The position numbers were made by a program, and so were the translations under genes. This document shows, piece after piece, positions 5,932 through 6,591 of a stretch of DNA of 6,591 nt. The first letter of the stretch is position 1; each line of letters starts with the position of its first letter. Where the stretch lies: the NCBI GenBank assembly GCA_047629415.1, contig JBLHWZ010000312.1:1-6591 (forward strand). The letters run 5' to 3'. Origin of the DNA: CBDUJZ01 sp047629415. Its GTDB lineage: Bacteria > Myxococcota_A > Bradymonadia > REDH01. The notes beneath the pieces are model-generated. The model did no database searches. It worked only from the letters and a program-made list of their open reading frames with translations, and was not told the DNA's origin.

Positions 5932-6579
5932 CTACGTCTCAGCCTCGCCTTCGTTGCCGGTTTTGGCGACCGCCATCCCCTCCCAGAAGCCTCGAAGATA
6001 CTCCCAGCCGCTATGGTAGCTGTAGGCGAGGGAGGCGAGCATCAGCGCGAACCCCACGCGGTTAAAACCAACATCCAGCGTGAAGAGGCCGTAGTCGACG
6101 CGATACGTGTGGTGGAAGAGCAAGCAAGAGACTCCTACAAACTGGAATCCCGTCTTCCATTTCCCGCCCCAGCCGGACGCGATCACGATGCCCTCACTAG
6201 CCGCGAGAGCTCGAAGACCATTGATCGACATCTCTCGGGCCAACATCAAAATAACGAACCACACCGGCAGCCGCTCCATCCCCAACAAGGTCACGACGAC
6301 TGCCATGACGAGCAACTTGTCCGCGAGCGGGTCGAGAAACTTCCCAGTCATCGACACGAGGTTCCGCTTGCGCGCGATATACCCATCGAGCCAATCGGTG
6401 AATCCAGCGATCCCGAAGAGGACCACTGCGAATATCCCGAAGACGGGCTCCGATTGCGTGCACATCCAGCACACGATGGGGATCAGTACGATCCTCGCCA
6501 TCGTTAGAACGTTCGGAACGTTCCAGATGTCTTCTCGAATTGTGCTGCGAATGGTGTTGCTCAACGCGGCGTCTGGCAA
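5932..6579 (-). CDS. pgsA: CDP-diacylglycerol--glycerol-3-phosphate 3-phosphatidyltransferase
   Basis: The inner-membrane enzyme makes phosphatidylglycerophosphate from CDP-diacylglycerol and glycerol 3-phosphate, the committed step to phosphatidylglycerol and cardiolipin. The CDP-alcohol phosphotransferase signature D-x2-DG-x2-AR-x8-G-x3-D-x3-D is complete: Asp62, Asp65, Gly66, Ala69, Arg70, Gly79, Asp83, Asp87. PgsA-like hallmarks are NVPNVLTMARI (20-30) near the N-terminus, REMSINGLRALAASEG (115-130) and GGKWKT (138-143). Hydrophobic segments lie around 24-40, 46-61, 88-113, 144-156 and 174-187, and the tail after 200 is polar. The start is uncertain: TTG 6579 and TTG 6564 are the only start-like codons before the homology, no ATG precedes Met27, there is no Shine-Dalgarno sequence, and the frame stays open to the right edge. 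The true start may lie outside the window. It lies 60 nt upstream of the lytic transglycosylase gene. Confidence 0.92.
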   Translation of the reverse strand: MPDAALSNTIRSTIREDIWNVPNVLTMARIVLIPIVCWMCTQSEPVFGIFAVVLFGIAGFTDWLDGYIARKRNLVSMTGKFLDPLADKLLVMAVVVTLLGMERLPVWFVILMLAREMSINGLRALAASEGIVIASGWGGKWKTGFQFVGVSCLLFHHTYRVDYGLFTLDVGFNRVGFALMLASLAYSYHSGWEYLRGFWEGMAVAKTGNEGEAET

Positions 6580-6591
6580 GAGATGCTGACT

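Noticed and set aside
6013..6507. 164-residue plus-strand reading frame
   Set aside because: It is antisense to pgsA, whose complete catalytic signature leaves no doubt about the coding strand.

Overview
The window holds seven protein-coding genes and no RNA gene, insertion sequence or CRISPR array that I can see. The sequence is moderately G+C-rich. Three features suggest a Gram-negative member of the former Deltaproteobacteria, such as Myxococcota or Bradymonadota: many secreted or lipid-anchored proteins, long Asp/Glu/Gly/Ala linkers behind lipoboxes, and one large Cys-rich lipoprotein. This placement is inferred from style, not from a marker gene.

Layout: (1) 1-698, minus strand: N-terminal part of an Ig-like-domain lipoprotein that runs off the left edge. 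(2) 699-859: divergent intergenic region. (3) 860-1288 and 1294-2139, plus strand, 5 bp apart: a small lipoprotein with a C-terminal membrane segment, then a secreted, probable outer-membrane beta-barrel protein; these look like a two-gene envelope operon. (4) 2236-3960, minus strand, convergent with that pair: a 574-residue lipoprotein made of 19 four-cysteine modules in two blocks around an acidic Asp/Ala/Gly linker. (5) 3961-4264: divergent intergenic region ending in a pure pyrimidine tract. (6) 4265-5209, plus strand: ribose-phosphate pyrophosphokinase (PRPP synthase) with unusual active-site loops. (7) 5248-5871 and 5932-6579, minus strand: a DUF4124 plus SLT lytic transglycosylase downstream of a PgsA-type phosphatidylglycerophosphate synthase.

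The two halves differ. The right half is core metabolism and envelope housekeeping: PRPP supply, phosphatidylglycerol synthesis and peptidoglycan cleavage. The left half is four exported proteins of unknown role with no enzymatic motifs. Nothing ties the seven into one pathway beyond a general cell-envelope theme.

The strongest candidates for something unusual are the 19-module Cys-rich lipoprotein and the PRPP synthase with altered catalytic loops. Six of the seven start codons lack a recognisable Shine-Dalgarno sequence. I found no convincing new defence, mobile or regulatory system.
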